This document shows positions 18,164 through 26,755 of a stretch of DNA of 64,000 nucleotides, in pieces. The stretch is from Anoxybacterium sp963668245 (GTDB lineage Bacteria; Bacillota; Clostridia; Peptostreptococcales; Anaerovoracaceae): NCBI GenBank assembly GCA_963668245.2, contig OY764195.2, positions 806,001 to 870,000 of the forward strand, written 5' to 3'. Made by a program: the position numbers and the translations under genes. Each line of letters begins with the position of its first letter. The stretch's first letter is position 1. Below the pieces are notes generated by a model. That model was given only the letters and a program-made list of their open reading frames with translations. It was not told the DNA's origin and did not search any database.

Positions 18164-19315
18164 ATGGCAAATTTATTTTCTATACCACAGAACATATTTT
18201 CCGGAGAAAATGCTCTTCAGATGAGCAAAGATCATATGGCTACTTTTGGGAAAAAAGCTCTGATTGTTACGGATGACATGATGGTGAAATTAGGAAATGT
18301 AAAAAAACTGACTGACGCATTGGAAGAAGCGAATATTGCATATGCAGTATATTCAGGAATAAATGGTGAACCAACTCATTCAATGATTGATGAAGGTGTA
18401 TTAATTTATCAAAAAGAGCAGTGTGACTTTCTGATTGCAGTCGGTGGCGGGAGCCCAATGGATTCAATGAAAGCGATTGGTGCAGTACACACAAACGGCG
18501 GTAGTATTTGTGACTACATGGGAAAAGTGATTGAAAATAAGCTACCCCCTACCGTTGCAATTCCAACGACGGCAGGCACAGGCTCTGAAGCAACAAAGGT
18601 ATCAATTATCACCAATACCAATACAGGGGTAAAAATGCTTTTAAGCGACCCAAAACTGATGGCCACATTAGCAATTGTAGATCCAGTATTTACACTGACA
18701 GCACCTCCAGCAGTTACTTCTGCTACTGGAGTCGATGCGTTAACCCATGCAGTAGAGGCATATACTTCAAAGAAGGCATTTTCCATGAGTGATATTTATG
18801 CGCTTTCTGCAGTAGATAGAATTTTTAAAAACTTAAAAGAAGCTTATATAAATGGAGATAATGTAAAAGCAAGAGCTGAAATGTCAATTGCGGCATTGGA
18901 AGCAGGTATCGCATTTAGTAATGCATCTGTAACAATCGTTCATGGTATGAGTAGACCAATCGGTGCGTTGTTCCATGTGCCACATGGACTTTCGAATGCA
19001 ATGCTTTTAAATGTTTGCTTAGACTACCTAAAACAGGGAGCAATTGAAAGATTGTGCCAGCTAGCAAAAACCATCGGCGTATATCATGCTGGTATGACAG
19101 ATGAAGAAGGAGCAGAAGCTTTCGTTACTGCAACAAAAGCATTGCTGAAAGAATTGAATATTAGCACTCTTGCTGAATTTGGGGTAGATAAAGAAGAATT
19201 TTTCCGGCAGATTCCAAAGATGGCCAACGATGCGTTAGCAAGTGGAAGCCCACTGAACACGAGAAGAACACCAAGCATCGCGGATATGGAAGTACTCTAC
19301 AAAGAACTTTGGTAA
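18164..19315 (+). CDS. iron-dependent alcohol dehydrogenase (type III)
   Basis: 383-residue NAD(P)-dependent, metal-containing alcohol dehydrogenase that interconverts an aldehyde and alcohol (butanol, 1,3-propanediol or lactaldehyde type). Nucleotide loop GGGSPMDSMKAIG near residue 95, conserved TTAGTGSEAT near residue 138, metal ligands in GVDALTHAVEAY (Asp/His near 192-198) and HGMSRPIGALFHVPHG (two His near 261-275). Ribosome-binding site AAGGAGG. It precedes the acyl-CoA dehydrogenase/Etf genes and could remove reducing equivalents from the same pathway. Confidence 0.93.
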   Translation: MANLFSIPQNIFSGENALQMSKDHMATFGKKALIVTDDMMVKLGNVKKLTDALEEANIAYAVYSGINGEPTHSMIDEGVLIYQKEQCDFLIAVGGGSPMDSMKAIGAVHTNGGSICDYMGKVIENKLPPTVAIPTTAGTGSEATKVSIITNTNTGVKMLLSDPKLMATLAIVDPVFTLTAPPAVTSATGVDALTHAVEAYTSKKAFSMSDIYALSAVDRIFKNLKEAYINGDNVKARAEMSIAALEAGIAFSNASVTIVHGMSRPIGALFHVPHGLSNAMLLNVCLDYLKQGAIERLCQLAKTIGVYHAGMTDEEGAEAFVTATKALLKELNISTLAEFGVDKEEFFRQIPKMANDALASGSPLNTRRTPSIADMEVLYKELW

Positions 19316-19384
19316 AAGCCTTCGATAGGTTAAGGGAACTTATTTAGAATAGATGTTATTTAGTAAACAGGAGGAAACAGAAAA

Positions 19385-20527
19385 ATGGATTTCAAACTCT
19401 CAAAGACACATTTACTTCAGCAGGAACTATTCCGCCGCTTTGCGGAAAACGAAGTAAAGCCAATCGCAGAAGAAATGGATGAAACAGAAGTTTTCAATTT
19501 GGATCTGGTGAAGAAGCTTCAGCAGTTTGGATTGATGGGCATTCCGTATTCCAGAAATTATGGCGGCGTAGGTGGAGATTACCTTGGCTATGCACTTTGC
19601 ATGGAAGAGATCTCCAAGATAGACGCAAGCACAGGAATCACCATTTCCGTACACACTTCCCTTGCTTGTTCCTGTATCGATAGCTTTGGTACAGAAGAGC
19701 AAAAACAGCAATGGTTAAGACCCCTTGTAGATGGTTCAAAAGTAGGATGCTATGGATTGACAGAACCAAATGCAGGAACAGATGCAGCAGGACAGCAGAC
19801 AAAAGCAGTACTAGATGGTGACCACTATGTGATCAATGGTGCAAAAATATTCACAACAAACTCAGGATTTGCAGATACCTTTGTATTGTTTGCAATGACA
19901 GACAAATCCAAAGGAACAAAAGGAATCTCTGCATTTGTACTAGATAGAAACACACCAGGATTGACAGTAGGAAAGAATATCCCAAGAATGGGTATCCGAG
20001 CAGCGTCAAACTGTGAAGTAGCATATGAAAACGTAAGAATCCCAGTAAGCCAGAGACTAGGAAAAGAAGGAGACGGCTTTAAGATTGCAATGAAGGCGCT
20101 AGACGGGGGACGTATCGGAATCGCAGCACAGGCAACAGGAATCGCACAGGGAGCATTAAACGAAGCAATCAAATATATCAAAGAAAGAAAACAATTTGGA
20201 AAGAGAATTTCTTCCTTCCAGAATACACAATTTAAAGTTGCCGACCTGCAGACAAAGATAGATGCAGCAAGACTAATGACATGGAGAGCGGCCGTAGCAA
20301 AAGACAATGGAGAAAACTACGGACCAATGGCAGCAATGGCAAAACTGTTTGCATCCGACGTAGCGAATGACGTGACAAGAGCATGCGTACAGCTGATGGG
20401 TGGATATGGATACTCCAGAGAATATCCAGTAGAAAGAGCGATGAGAGACGCGAAGATTACAGAAATCTACGAAGGAACATCTGAAGCAATGAAGATGGTA
20501 ATCGCAGGATCCATGAAAATCAGCTAA
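19385..20527 (+). CDS. short-chain acyl-CoA dehydrogenase (butyryl-CoA dehydrogenase type)
   Basis: 380-residue FAD enzyme that reduces crotonyl-CoA-type enoyl-CoAs (or oxidises acyl-CoAs) with electrons exchanged through EtfAB encoded just downstream. Conserved motifs: YGLTEPNAGTDA near residue 118, FTTNSGFADTFV, and the catalytic Glu in KITEIYEGTSEAMK near residue 365. Codons are strongly biased to A-ending forms (AGA, GTA, GCA), as in the following etf genes, which suggests high expression. In amino-acid-fermenting Clostridia such enzymes with Etf can bifurcate electrons to ferredoxin; sequence alone does not prove that here. Confidence 0.94.
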   Translation: MDFKLSKTHLLQQELFRRFAENEVKPIAEEMDETEVFNLDLVKKLQQFGLMGIPYSRNYGGVGGDYLGYALCMEEISKIDASTGITISVHTSLACSCIDSFGTEEQKQQWLRPLVDGSKVGCYGLTEPNAGTDAAGQQTKAVLDGDHYVINGAKIFTTNSGFADTFVLFAMTDKSKGTKGISAFVLDRNTPGLTVGKNIPRMGIRAASNCEVAYENVRIPVSQRLGKEGDGFKIAMKALDGGRIGIAAQATGIAQGALNEAIKYIKERKQFGKRISSFQNTQFKVADLQTKIDAARLMTWRAAVAKDNGENYGPMAAMAKLFASDVANDVTRACVQLMGGYGYSREYPVERAMRDAKITEIYEGTSEAMKMVIAGSMKIS

Positions 20528-20588
20528 AGAAAAACGTATCGTCACGGGGCGAAGAAGCGCCGGTAAAAATGCCAAAAGGAGAAGAAAG

Positions 20589-21377
20589 ATGAAAATCGTT
20601 GTATGTATAAAACAAGTACCAGATACAAATGAAGTAAAGCTTGATCCGGTAACAAATACACTAATCAGAGAAGGCGTACCAAGCATTATCAATCATGATG
20701 ACAAATCCGGAATCGAAGCAGCATTACAATTAAAAGAAAAAGTAGGCGGAACAGTGACCGTAGTATGTATGGGACCACCGCAGGCAGACGTAGCATTGAG
20801 AGAAGCGCTGGCAATGGGATGCGACGAAGCAGTATTGGTATCCGCAAGAGAATTCGGAGGATCTGATACCTATGCAACAGCAACCATCATCGCAGCCGCA
20901 TTAGAAAAAATCGGATACGATCTGGTATTAACAGGAAGACAAGCAATCGACGGAGACACAGCACAGGTAGGACCACAGATTGCAGAAAACCTAGGAATTC
21001 CACAGGTATCATATGCAGAAGAAATCGATGTAGAAGGAGATAAAGTCATCGTAAAGAGACAGTACGAAGACAGATACCATATGATCGAAGTAAAGACACC
21101 ATGCCTGCTTACAGCACTACAAGAATTAGCAGAACCAAGATACATGCATGCAAGAGGCGTTGTAGAAGCATATGAAAAAGAAATCAAAGTATATGGCTTT
21201 GAAGAGCTAAAAGATGCGCTGAACCCAGAACACATCGGATTGAAAGGATCGCCAACAAACGTATTCAGATCCTTCACAAAACAAGCAAAAGGACAAGGAA
21301 CCGTATATGCAGATCTGAGTGTGGATGAGTTTGTACAGATTATTATAGATAAGATGGAAGAACGCCACATCATTTAG
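20589..21377 (+). CDS. etfB: electron transfer flavoprotein subunit beta
   Basis: 262-residue EtfB, normal length. N-terminus MKIVVCIKQVPDTNEVKLDP is typical; the AMP/FAD-binding stretch VLTGRQAIDGDTAQVGPQ lies near residue 118. It forms a heterodimer with EtfA to shuttle electrons to or from the upstream acyl-CoA dehydrogenase. The same very uniform A-ending codon usage as its neighbours. Separated from etfA by 155 bases containing a nested stem-loop element, which is unusual, since these genes normally abut. Confidence 0.96.
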   Translation: MKIVVCIKQVPDTNEVKLDPVTNTLIREGVPSIINHDDKSGIEAALQLKEKVGGTVTVVCMGPPQADVALREALAMGCDEAVLVSAREFGGSDTYATATIIAAALEKIGYDLVLTGRQAIDGDTAQVGPQIAENLGIPQVSYAEEIDVEGDKVIVKRQYEDRYHMIEVKTPCLLTALQELAEPRYMHARGVVEAYEKEIKVYGFEELKDALNPEHIGLKGSPTNVFRSFTKQAKGQGTVYADLSVDEFVQIIIDKMEERHII

Positions 21378-21387
21378 TAAGCTTGAT

Positions 21388-21485
21388 AAATTTGCCCATG
21401 GCGTGTCATGCAACCTGCAATCGGTTCACGTATCAAAAGTACGCTCCGCTCTCATTTGGATGCATGACTAGCCGAAAACAAATTT
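21388..21485 (+). other. structured intercistronic element between etfB and etfA
   Basis: Nested inverted repeats fold this segment into one long hairpin: 21388-21394 pairs with 21479-21485 (7 bp), 21400-21402 with 21471-21473 (3 bp), and 21405-21412 with 21461-21468 (8 bp, GTCATGCA/TGCATGAC). A smaller CGTA/TACG stem sits inside. There is no U-run, so it is not a simple terminator. Candidates are an mRNA processing or stabilising element, or a small MITE-like insertion. Confidence 0.5.
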
Positions 21486-21532
21486 CTCAGCGCTTGTGAA
21501 TTTGAACAGAATCATAAGGAGGAAATCTGAAA

Positions 21533-22558
21533 ATGAGTAAAGATATATACGTTGTAGTAGAGCAAAGAGATGGCAATATTGCGAAGGTTGGTCTGGAACT
21601 AATCGGAGAAGCAACAAAGCTCGCTGCAGATTTAGGACAAAAAGTAGTAGGAGTACTACTAGGAGATAACATCAAAGGACAGGCACAGAAGGTCATCGAA
21701 TATGGAGCAGATTCCGTAGTATACGTAGAAGATCCAATGCTAGCAGAATATGTAACAGAACCATATGCAAAAGCATTGACAGCAGTCATCAAAGAATGCG
21801 ATCCGGAAATCGTACTGTTTGGAGCAACCTCCATTGGAAGAGACCTAGCACCAAGAGTAGCATCCAGAGTACACACAGGACTCACTGCAGACTGCACAAA
21901 GCTTGACATCGATGTATGGAAGGCAAATGAGGAAGATCCGGGTCAGAAATTATTGTTCATGACAAGACCAGCATTTGGCGGAAACATCATGGCAACCATT
22001 CTTTGTAAATATTACAGACCACAGATGGCAACGGTAAGACCAGGAGTAATGAAAAGACTGGACAAAGATACAACAAGAACAGGCGAAATCAAAGAAATCA
22101 AAGTGGCATTTGAAGCGAGCGATATGAATGTAGTGATTCGAGAAGTAGTAAAAGAAACACACAAAAAATCTGATATTACAGAAGCGAAAGTACTGGTATC
22201 TGGCGGACGTGGAATTGGTTCCCCAGACTTCTTTGAAAAACTCAGAGAAGTTGCAGACGTACTTGGAGGAGATATTTCTTCCTCCAGAGCAAACGTAGAT
22301 GCAGGGTGGGCAGCTAAAGACAGACAGGTAGGACAGACCGGAAAAACTGTAAGACCGGATTTATACCTTGCATGCGGTATCTCAGGAGCAATCCAGCACG
22401 TAGCAGGTATGGAAGGCTCAGAATGCGTTATTGCAATCAACAAGAACGATACAGCACCAATCTTTGATGTAGCTGATATCGGTATTGTTGGCGATGTAAA
22501 AGTAATCATTCCGAAGCTAACAGAAGCTTTGAAGAAATACAAGGTAGCTAACGAATAA
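21533..22558 (+). CDS. etfA: electron transfer flavoprotein subunit alpha
   Basis: 341-residue EtfA. The C-terminal FAD-binding domain is clear: VSGGRGIGSPDFFEKL near residue 222, AAKDRQVGQTGKTVRPDLY near 262 and CGISGAIQHVAGM near 285, ending with the conserved AINKNDTAPIFDVADIGIVGD. N-terminal domain has GATSIGRDLAPRVA and TGLTADCTKLDID, patterns common in Etfs of anaerobic butyrate or amino acid fermenters. Partner of EtfB and the acyl-CoA dehydrogenase upstream. Its ribosome-binding site AAGGAGGAAA lies just after the structured spacer. Confidence 0.96.
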   Translation: MSKDIYVVVEQRDGNIAKVGLELIGEATKLAADLGQKVVGVLLGDNIKGQAQKVIEYGADSVVYVEDPMLAEYVTEPYAKALTAVIKECDPEIVLFGATSIGRDLAPRVASRVHTGLTADCTKLDIDVWKANEEDPGQKLLFMTRPAFGGNIMATILCKYYRPQMATVRPGVMKRLDKDTTRTGEIKEIKVAFEASDMNVVIREVVKETHKKSDITEAKVLVSGGRGIGSPDFFEKLREVADVLGGDISSSRANVDAGWAAKDRQVGQTGKTVRPDLYLACGISGAIQHVAGMEGSECVIAINKNDTAPIFDVADIGIVGDVKVIIPKLTEALKKYKVANE

Positions 22559-22568
22559 TCCTTAAAAT

Positions 22569-22798
22569 CCCGGGCGGTCTCTCTTAACGCCCGGGTACCA
22601 CCTCCCTTATGGGTGCAAATAGAGATTGTGAGGACTCTATTGTTAATACTGTTGTTTAACGCACCAGCATGCAGGACAAAGGAATCATATTTTTGACATT
22701 TTTTAGATGATTCCTTTGCCTTGTGAAATCGCATAAGCGAATCTTAAAAGATATGGAGGGATGCGGAAAGAAAGGAAATCATTTCAGGGGTGTTTGGA
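22569..22798 (-). promoter_or_regulatory. T-box-like leader on the minus strand, no gene downstream
   Basis: Read on the minus strand, GGTGGTACC (22594-22602), the core of the T-box sequence that pairs with tRNA NCCA, runs into an 8-bp CCCGGGCG/CGCCCGGG terminator-like hairpin (22569-22595). It is preceded by a small AATAGAG/CTCTATT stem and a 12-bp hairpin, in the order stem-antiterminator-terminator of T-box leaders. A TATAAT-like -10 sits at 22811-22806 on the same strand. Transcription would run into etfA antisense, so the element has no obvious target gene. It may be a remnant, or the hairpin may simply end the etf operon on the plus strand. No specifier codon could be assigned. Confidence 0.4.
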
Positions 22799-22843
22799 AT
22801 ATCAAATTATACTTAATGATAATAAGTGAGGAGAAAATTTAAT

Positions 22844-24229
22844 ATGTTTGGAGTAATAGGTATTATACTTTCTTTAGGTCTACTAATATTTTTGGCTTAT
22901 AAAGGTTGGTCTGTAATCCTTATCGCACCGATTTTGGCGATGTTAGCAGCATCCTTTACCTTCCTTGACGGCGGTAGCGTTCACCTTCTTGCAACATATA
23001 CAGAAGGCTTTATGGTAAACGCAGCAAACTATGTAAAGAACTATTATCCTGTATTTTTATTAGGCGCACTATTTGGAAAAGTCATGGACGACTCTGGTAC
23101 CGCGAAATCAATCGCACTTTATATTTCCAGAAAAGTTGGGCATGGAAAAGAAATTTGGGCTATGGCTATCGCAGGCGGTATCATCACTTATGGTGGAGTA
23201 TCCATGTTCGTAGCAGCATTTGCTCTTTACCCAATCGGTGCAGCTTTGTTTAAAGAAGCTGGAATTCCAAAAAGATTATTACCTGCATCTATTGCAATTG
23301 GTACTTTCACTTTTTCCATGACAGGATTGCCTGGATCCCCACAGATTCAGAATGCAATCCCAATGAAGTTCTTAGGAACTGACCTTTTTGCAGCACCAAT
23401 ACTTGGTATTATAGCAGCACTTATGATGTTCTTTGGGTCTTGCATTTGGGTATCCAGAAGAGCAAAGAAAGCAATGAACACTGGCGAAGGTTATGGAAAC
23501 CACAATGATGAACACATTCAGGCTATCGATGCAGAGGGTTTACCATCATTTGTTAATTCCATTATTCCAATCCTTATCGTATTAATTGGTAACTTTACTC
23601 TTTCTAAAGTTATCTTTCCAGATATGAACTTTGACTACTTGGCAGATTATAATACAACCGCGGCGGCGGTACTTGGGAGTTGGAGCTTAATCCTTTCCTT
23701 GATCGTAGGTATTGCAGTTGCAATTGGATTAAACTTCAAGAGATTTACTAGCATTAAACAGAGTTTGAAAGATGGTGTAACTGGATCCTTCTTGGCAATC
23801 ATGAATACTGCATCTGAAGTAGGATACGGAAACGTAATCAAGACTTTGGCAGCATTCGGTATCGTTGGTGGAGCAATGATGAATCTCTCTGACAATGTAC
23901 TCATCAACGAAGCAGTTGCATGTTCCGTACTTGCAGGTATCACAGGCTCCGCATCTGGTGGTGTTAGTATCGCGCTTGATGCATTTGGACAAACATTCCT
24001 AGATCGTGCGGCAGCAGCAGGAATTGACCCACAAGTACTGCACAGAGTTGCAGCTGTAGCTTGTGGAGGTCTTGACAGCTTACCACATAATGGAGCAGTC
24101 ATTACACTTCTTGGTATTACTGGTATGACACACAAAGAAAGCTATCTTGATATTGGTATGTGTACTGTAGTTATTCCAAGTATTACAGCAGTTGTAATTG
24201 TAACCCTTGGATCTCTAGGAGTTGTATAG
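22844..24229 (+). CDS. GntP-family permease
   Basis: 461-residue secondary transporter of the GntP family (gluconate, hydroxybutyrate or similar small hydroxy acids with protons), about 12-14 hydrophobic segments. ATG at 22844 chosen because GAGGAG lies 10 bases upstream; an in-frame GTG at 22826 is inside that site. Family-like stretches include TGLPGSPQIQNAIP near residue 165, the glycine-rich GVSIALDAFGQTF and the C-terminal DSLPHNGAVITLLGITGMTHKESY. Placed after acd-etfBA, it may import the substrate of that pathway or export/import hydroxybutyrate; specificity is not visible. Confidence 0.88.
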   Translation: MFGVIGIILSLGLLIFLAYKGWSVILIAPILAMLAASFTFLDGGSVHLLATYTEGFMVNAANYVKNYYPVFLLGALFGKVMDDSGTAKSIALYISRKVGHGKEIWAMAIAGGIITYGGVSMFVAAFALYPIGAALFKEAGIPKRLLPASIAIGTFTFSMTGLPGSPQIQNAIPMKFLGTDLFAAPILGIIAALMMFFGSCIWVSRRAKKAMNTGEGYGNHNDEHIQAIDAEGLPSFVNSIIPILIVLIGNFTLSKVIFPDMNFDYLADYNTTAAAVLGSWSLILSLIVGIAVAIGLNFKRFTSIKQSLKDGVTGSFLAIMNTASEVGYGNVIKTLAAFGIVGGAMMNLSDNVLINEAVACSVLAGITGSASGGVSIALDAFGQTFLDRAAAAGIDPQVLHRVAAVACGGLDSLPHNGAVITLLGITGMTHKESYLDIGMCTVVIPSITAVVIVTLGSLGVV

Positions 24230-24311
24230 GTATAAATGCCCATTTTTCTTACATTGACATAGACAATAAACACTCTCGGCAAAGAAAAGCCTCCTTGCTG
24301 GGTGTGTTTAG

Positions 24312-24352
24312 AAAAAAGGCTTCGACGGGTCCTCCCCAGCGAAGCCTTTTTT
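24312..24352 (+). terminator. intrinsic terminator after GntP permease
   Basis: Perfect 13-bp stem AAAAAAGGCTTCG/CGAAGCCTTTTTT with 15-base loop, ending in six T. Strong. Confidence 0.9.
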
Positions 24353-24369
24353 CATGTGCAGAATAATAG

Positions 24370-24387
24370 TTGGCTTGAGTTTTGCTT
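24370..24387 (+). promoter_or_regulatory. sigma-54 (-24/-12) promoter of second alcohol dehydrogenase
   Basis: TTGGC then TTGCTT with the invariant GG (24372-24373) and GC (24384-24385) exactly 10 bases apart. Lies 57 bases upstream of the ATG at 24444, right after the preceding terminator. Third-best match among the sigma-54 sites in this window; the middle (CTT instead of CAC) deviates. No TTGCA-N4-TGCAA activator site was found upstream. Confidence 0.65.
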
Positions 24388-24443
24388 ATAAATAAGTCAA
24401 AGACGATGTTGATGAAATTACTGTACCATCAAAGGAGGTTGCT

Positions 24444-25589
24444 ATGATTAATTTTGAATTCTCTATACCTACAATCATTCACTTTGGCAGAGACTCACAT
24501 TTTGAAACCGGTAGGCTTCTCAGTAAAATTGGCAAAAATGCATTGATTCTTTATGGGAGTGAAAGGATTGTAAAGAGTGGGTTATTTGACTGTATACAAA
24601 ATTTGCTTTTGAATGAAGGAATTTCATGTACGCCATATGGTGGCGTGAAGCCAAATCCGTCTATTGAAACAGCAAAGGAAGGGATTGCTATCTGTAAGAG
24701 AGAGCGAATTGACTGTATTCTGGCCATTGGTGGGGGCAGTGTTGTAGACTGTGCGAAAGCCATTGCGCTAGGGGCAAAGAGTAATCAGGATCCATGGGAT
24801 ATTTATACAGGGAAAATTGAAGCACCTCAAAATTCATTACCCATTGGAGTGATTATAACAATACCTGCAACAGGCAGTGAAGCCAATGGAGTATCCGTGC
24901 TATCAAATTATAGCAAAAAGGATAAAAGAGTGATTGTAAGTGAGGCTTGTATTCCAAAATTTGCGATACTGAATCCTGATATCACCAAAGGAATTCCGCG
25001 GTATGAAACTTCAGTTGCGGCGATGGATATTTTTTCTCACTGTTTTGAACGGTATTTTGACCTTAGAAGAGAAAGTAGAATTTGGGATTCGCTTTGTGAA
25101 GCGACAATGAAAACAATGATAGAATTAACTCCAAAGCTGATTCGGGATTTAAGTAACTATGAATTACGAAGTGAGCTAATGTGGATTGCAACAGTTGCAC
25201 ATAGTAATATGCTAGGAACAGGTGGCGATTTTGGCTGCCATAGCCTAGCACATGCAGTAACGATCCAACATAAAATTCCACATGGAGCAGCATTGGCTTT
25301 AGTTATGCCAGCTTGGGTGACACACATGTACCAATTTTCAAAAGACAAATTTGATTCTTTTGGGCAATGTGTTTGGGGTGTAAAAAATGGAATAGAATCC
25401 ATTGACGCATTGAAGAAATTTATCAAGAGTCTAGGACTTCCCATTACATTGAAAGAAACAGGTGTTGCGAACGCCTGTATTGATGATTTAACAAAACAAG
25501 CATTTTCGCATGGGGAAGCGTATCTTGGCGGCGGTTTTGGAAAAATATATCAGGCAGATGCAGAAGCAATTTTCCGTTTGTTAGAATAA
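24444..25589 (+). CDS. iron-dependent alcohol dehydrogenase (butanol dehydrogenase type)
   Basis: 381-residue type III alcohol dehydrogenase, closer to the BdhA/YqhD butanol-dehydrogenase branch than the copy at 18164. Nucleotide loop GGGSVVDCAKAIALG near residue 93, PATGSEANGVSVLSN near 138, metal ligands in AAMDIFSHCFERYFD (Asp, His near 195) and CHSLAHAVTIQHKIPHG (His residues near 269-284). Ribosome-binding site AAAGGAGG. Its sigma-54 promoter suggests co-regulation with the catabolic regulon downstream, where it could dispose of an aldehyde or of excess NAD(P)H. Confidence 0.93.
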   Translation: MINFEFSIPTIIHFGRDSHFETGRLLSKIGKNALILYGSERIVKSGLFDCIQNLLLNEGISCTPYGGVKPNPSIETAKEGIAICKRERIDCILAIGGGSVVDCAKAIALGAKSNQDPWDIYTGKIEAPQNSLPIGVIITIPATGSEANGVSVLSNYSKKDKRVIVSEACIPKFAILNPDITKGIPRYETSVAAMDIFSHCFERYFDLRRESRIWDSLCEATMKTMIELTPKLIRDLSNYELRSELMWIATVAHSNMLGTGGDFGCHSLAHAVTIQHKIPHGAALALVMPAWVTHMYQFSKDKFDSFGQCVWGVKNGIESIDALKKFIKSLGLPITLKETGVANACIDDLTKQAFSHGEAYLGGGFGKIYQADAEAIFRLLE

Positions 25590-25599
25590 AAAAATAGAA

Positions 25600-25640
25600 G
25601 AAGGTTGTGTCAAGATTTCTGATACAACCTTCATTTTATT
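25600..25640. terminator. terminator between convergent ADH and BKACE genes
   Basis: 9-bp stem GAAGGTTGT/ACAACCTTC followed by ATTTTATTTTT on the plus strand; a short A-rich tract before it could serve the minus strand. Confidence 0.75.
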
Positions 25641-25667
25641 TTTGCTTCAATGGAAATGCCAAGGAGC

Positions 25668-26516
25668 TCATTTCAGCCCCAGTATCTCGCGCGCTTCATC
25701 AGGAGTGGCAATTGATTTGTTTGCTTCTATTGCAAGTCGTTTAATTCTTTCGACGAACTGAACGTTTGAAGAAGCAAGCTCGCCATAATTATAAAATACG
25801 TTATCTTCAAAACCAGTTCGGATTCCACCTCCAAGAGCCAAAGCGGCAAGTGTAATTTCCATCGCACCTTTTCCGATTCCAAAGGTTCCCCAAGTGCAGT
25901 TTTCTGGTAAGTGGTTGACCACATATAATAGATTCTCAACATCGGCTTTCATACCACCAGGCGCACCGAGACAAATTTGAAAGTGTAAGGGTCCTCTCAA
26001 GATGCCTTTCTTTTCGTAGTATAAAGCGGTATTCAGCATTCCCATATCAAAAATTTCAATTTCAGGTTTTACGTTATACTCTTGCATTCGTAATCCTAGC
26101 ATTTCAAGGAAATGAGGCTCATTCATAAAGACGCTTGAGTGGAGCCAGTTCATGGTTCCAGCATCGAAGGAAGCCAATTCGGGCTGTAATTTCATAAATG
26201 GCAACATACGATCTTCATTGGTAGCACCAATCGCTCCAGATGTGGTCAAGTTCAATATAATAGGACATTTTTTCTCTCGAATGATATTTACAGTTTCCTC
26301 AAACTTATGAAAACACATGCTGGATTGGTCCTCATCATCTCGTACGTGAATATGAGCAACAGAAGCACCTGCTGCATAACAGTCAATGACCGCATTTGCA
26401 ATTTCCTCTGGTTGAGTTGGTAGATTTGGATTATCTTTTTTTGTTGGTATGGCACCACATACGGCAACCGTAAGAATAACCTTATCTTTTGAATTCATCC
26501 TTTTTGTATCAAACAT
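25668..26516 (-). CDS. beta-keto acid cleavage enzyme (BKACE, DUF849 family)
   Basis: Zinc enzyme of the family of 3-keto-5-aminohexanoate cleavage enzyme (Kce): condenses a beta-keto acid with acetyl-CoA and splits it to acetoacetate plus a new acyl-CoA. 282 residues from ATG 26516, with AAAGGAGG 7 bases upstream. Zinc ligands are visible as HIHVRD (His55, His57), with LNLTTSG and the substrate-pocket region EIFDMGML. The family covers lysine fermentation, dehydrocarnitine cleavage and many other keto acids; no Kdd or Kal (lysine pathway partners) is in the window, so the substrate is open. Single gene with its own minus-strand sigma-54 promoter, divergent from the DUF362 operon. Confidence 0.92.
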   Translation of the reverse strand: MFDTKRMNSKDKVILTVAVCGAIPTKKDNPNLPTQPEEIANAVIDCYAAGASVAHIHVRDDEDQSSMCFHKFEETVNIIREKKCPIILNLTTSGAIGATNEDRMLPFMKLQPELASFDAGTMNWLHSSVFMNEPHFLEMLGLRMQEYNVKPEIEIFDMGMLNTALYYEKKGILRGPLHFQICLGAPGGMKADVENLLYVVNHLPENCTWGTFGIGKGAMEITLAALALGGGIRTGFEDNVFYNYGELASSNVQFVERIKRLAIEANKSIATPDEAREILGLK

Positions 26517-26546
26517 TTGTAATCCTCCTTTATTTGTAACTAAAAA

Positions 26547-26564
26547 TTGCAAATTATATGCCAA
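26547..26564 (-). promoter_or_regulatory. sigma-54 promoter of BKACE gene
   Basis: On the minus strand TTGGCAT then TTGCAA, with GG and GC exactly 10 bases apart, about 30 bases upstream of the BKACE start. One mismatch to TTGGCAC. Confidence 0.8.
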
Positions 26565-26640
26565 TATCCCACAATAAAAGGAATTACCCCAAGCCGAACT
26601 GTGATGCAGGGTGTACTTAATGTTCTGAAGAAATTAAGCT

Positions 26641-26670
26641 ATCGGTTGTTGCATTGTTGCAACAACCGAT
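26641..26670. promoter_or_regulatory. enhancer-type inverted repeat between divergent sigma-54 promoters
   Basis: Perfect 13-bp inverted repeat (26641-26653 with 26658-26670) separated by 4 bases, containing TTGCA-N4-TGCAA. It sits roughly midway (about 90 and 100 bases) between the two divergent -24 boxes, the usual distance for a sigma-54 activator site. No T-run follows, so it is not a terminator. The same core recurs upstream of the second sigma-54 operon at 32414-32427. Confidence 0.7.
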
Positions 26671-26755
26671 GCTTTTGGCAACAGAGAAATTTTGAAAAAC
26701 TAGACTTATTATTGTAACGAATGCTTATTTCGAACAAAAGGGCTTTCAAATTATA

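Noticed and set aside
22012..22734. 240-codon minus-strand ORF antisense to etfA
   Set aside because: It is the mirror of the highly biased etfA codons (Ser/Thr/Phe-rich translation); the gene on the plus strand is certain, and this ORF has no ribosome-binding site or recognisable domain.
26641..26670. Inverted repeat read as an intrinsic terminator
   Set aside because: It lies between divergent genes, has no T-run on either strand and shares its core with another promoter region, so an activator site fits better.
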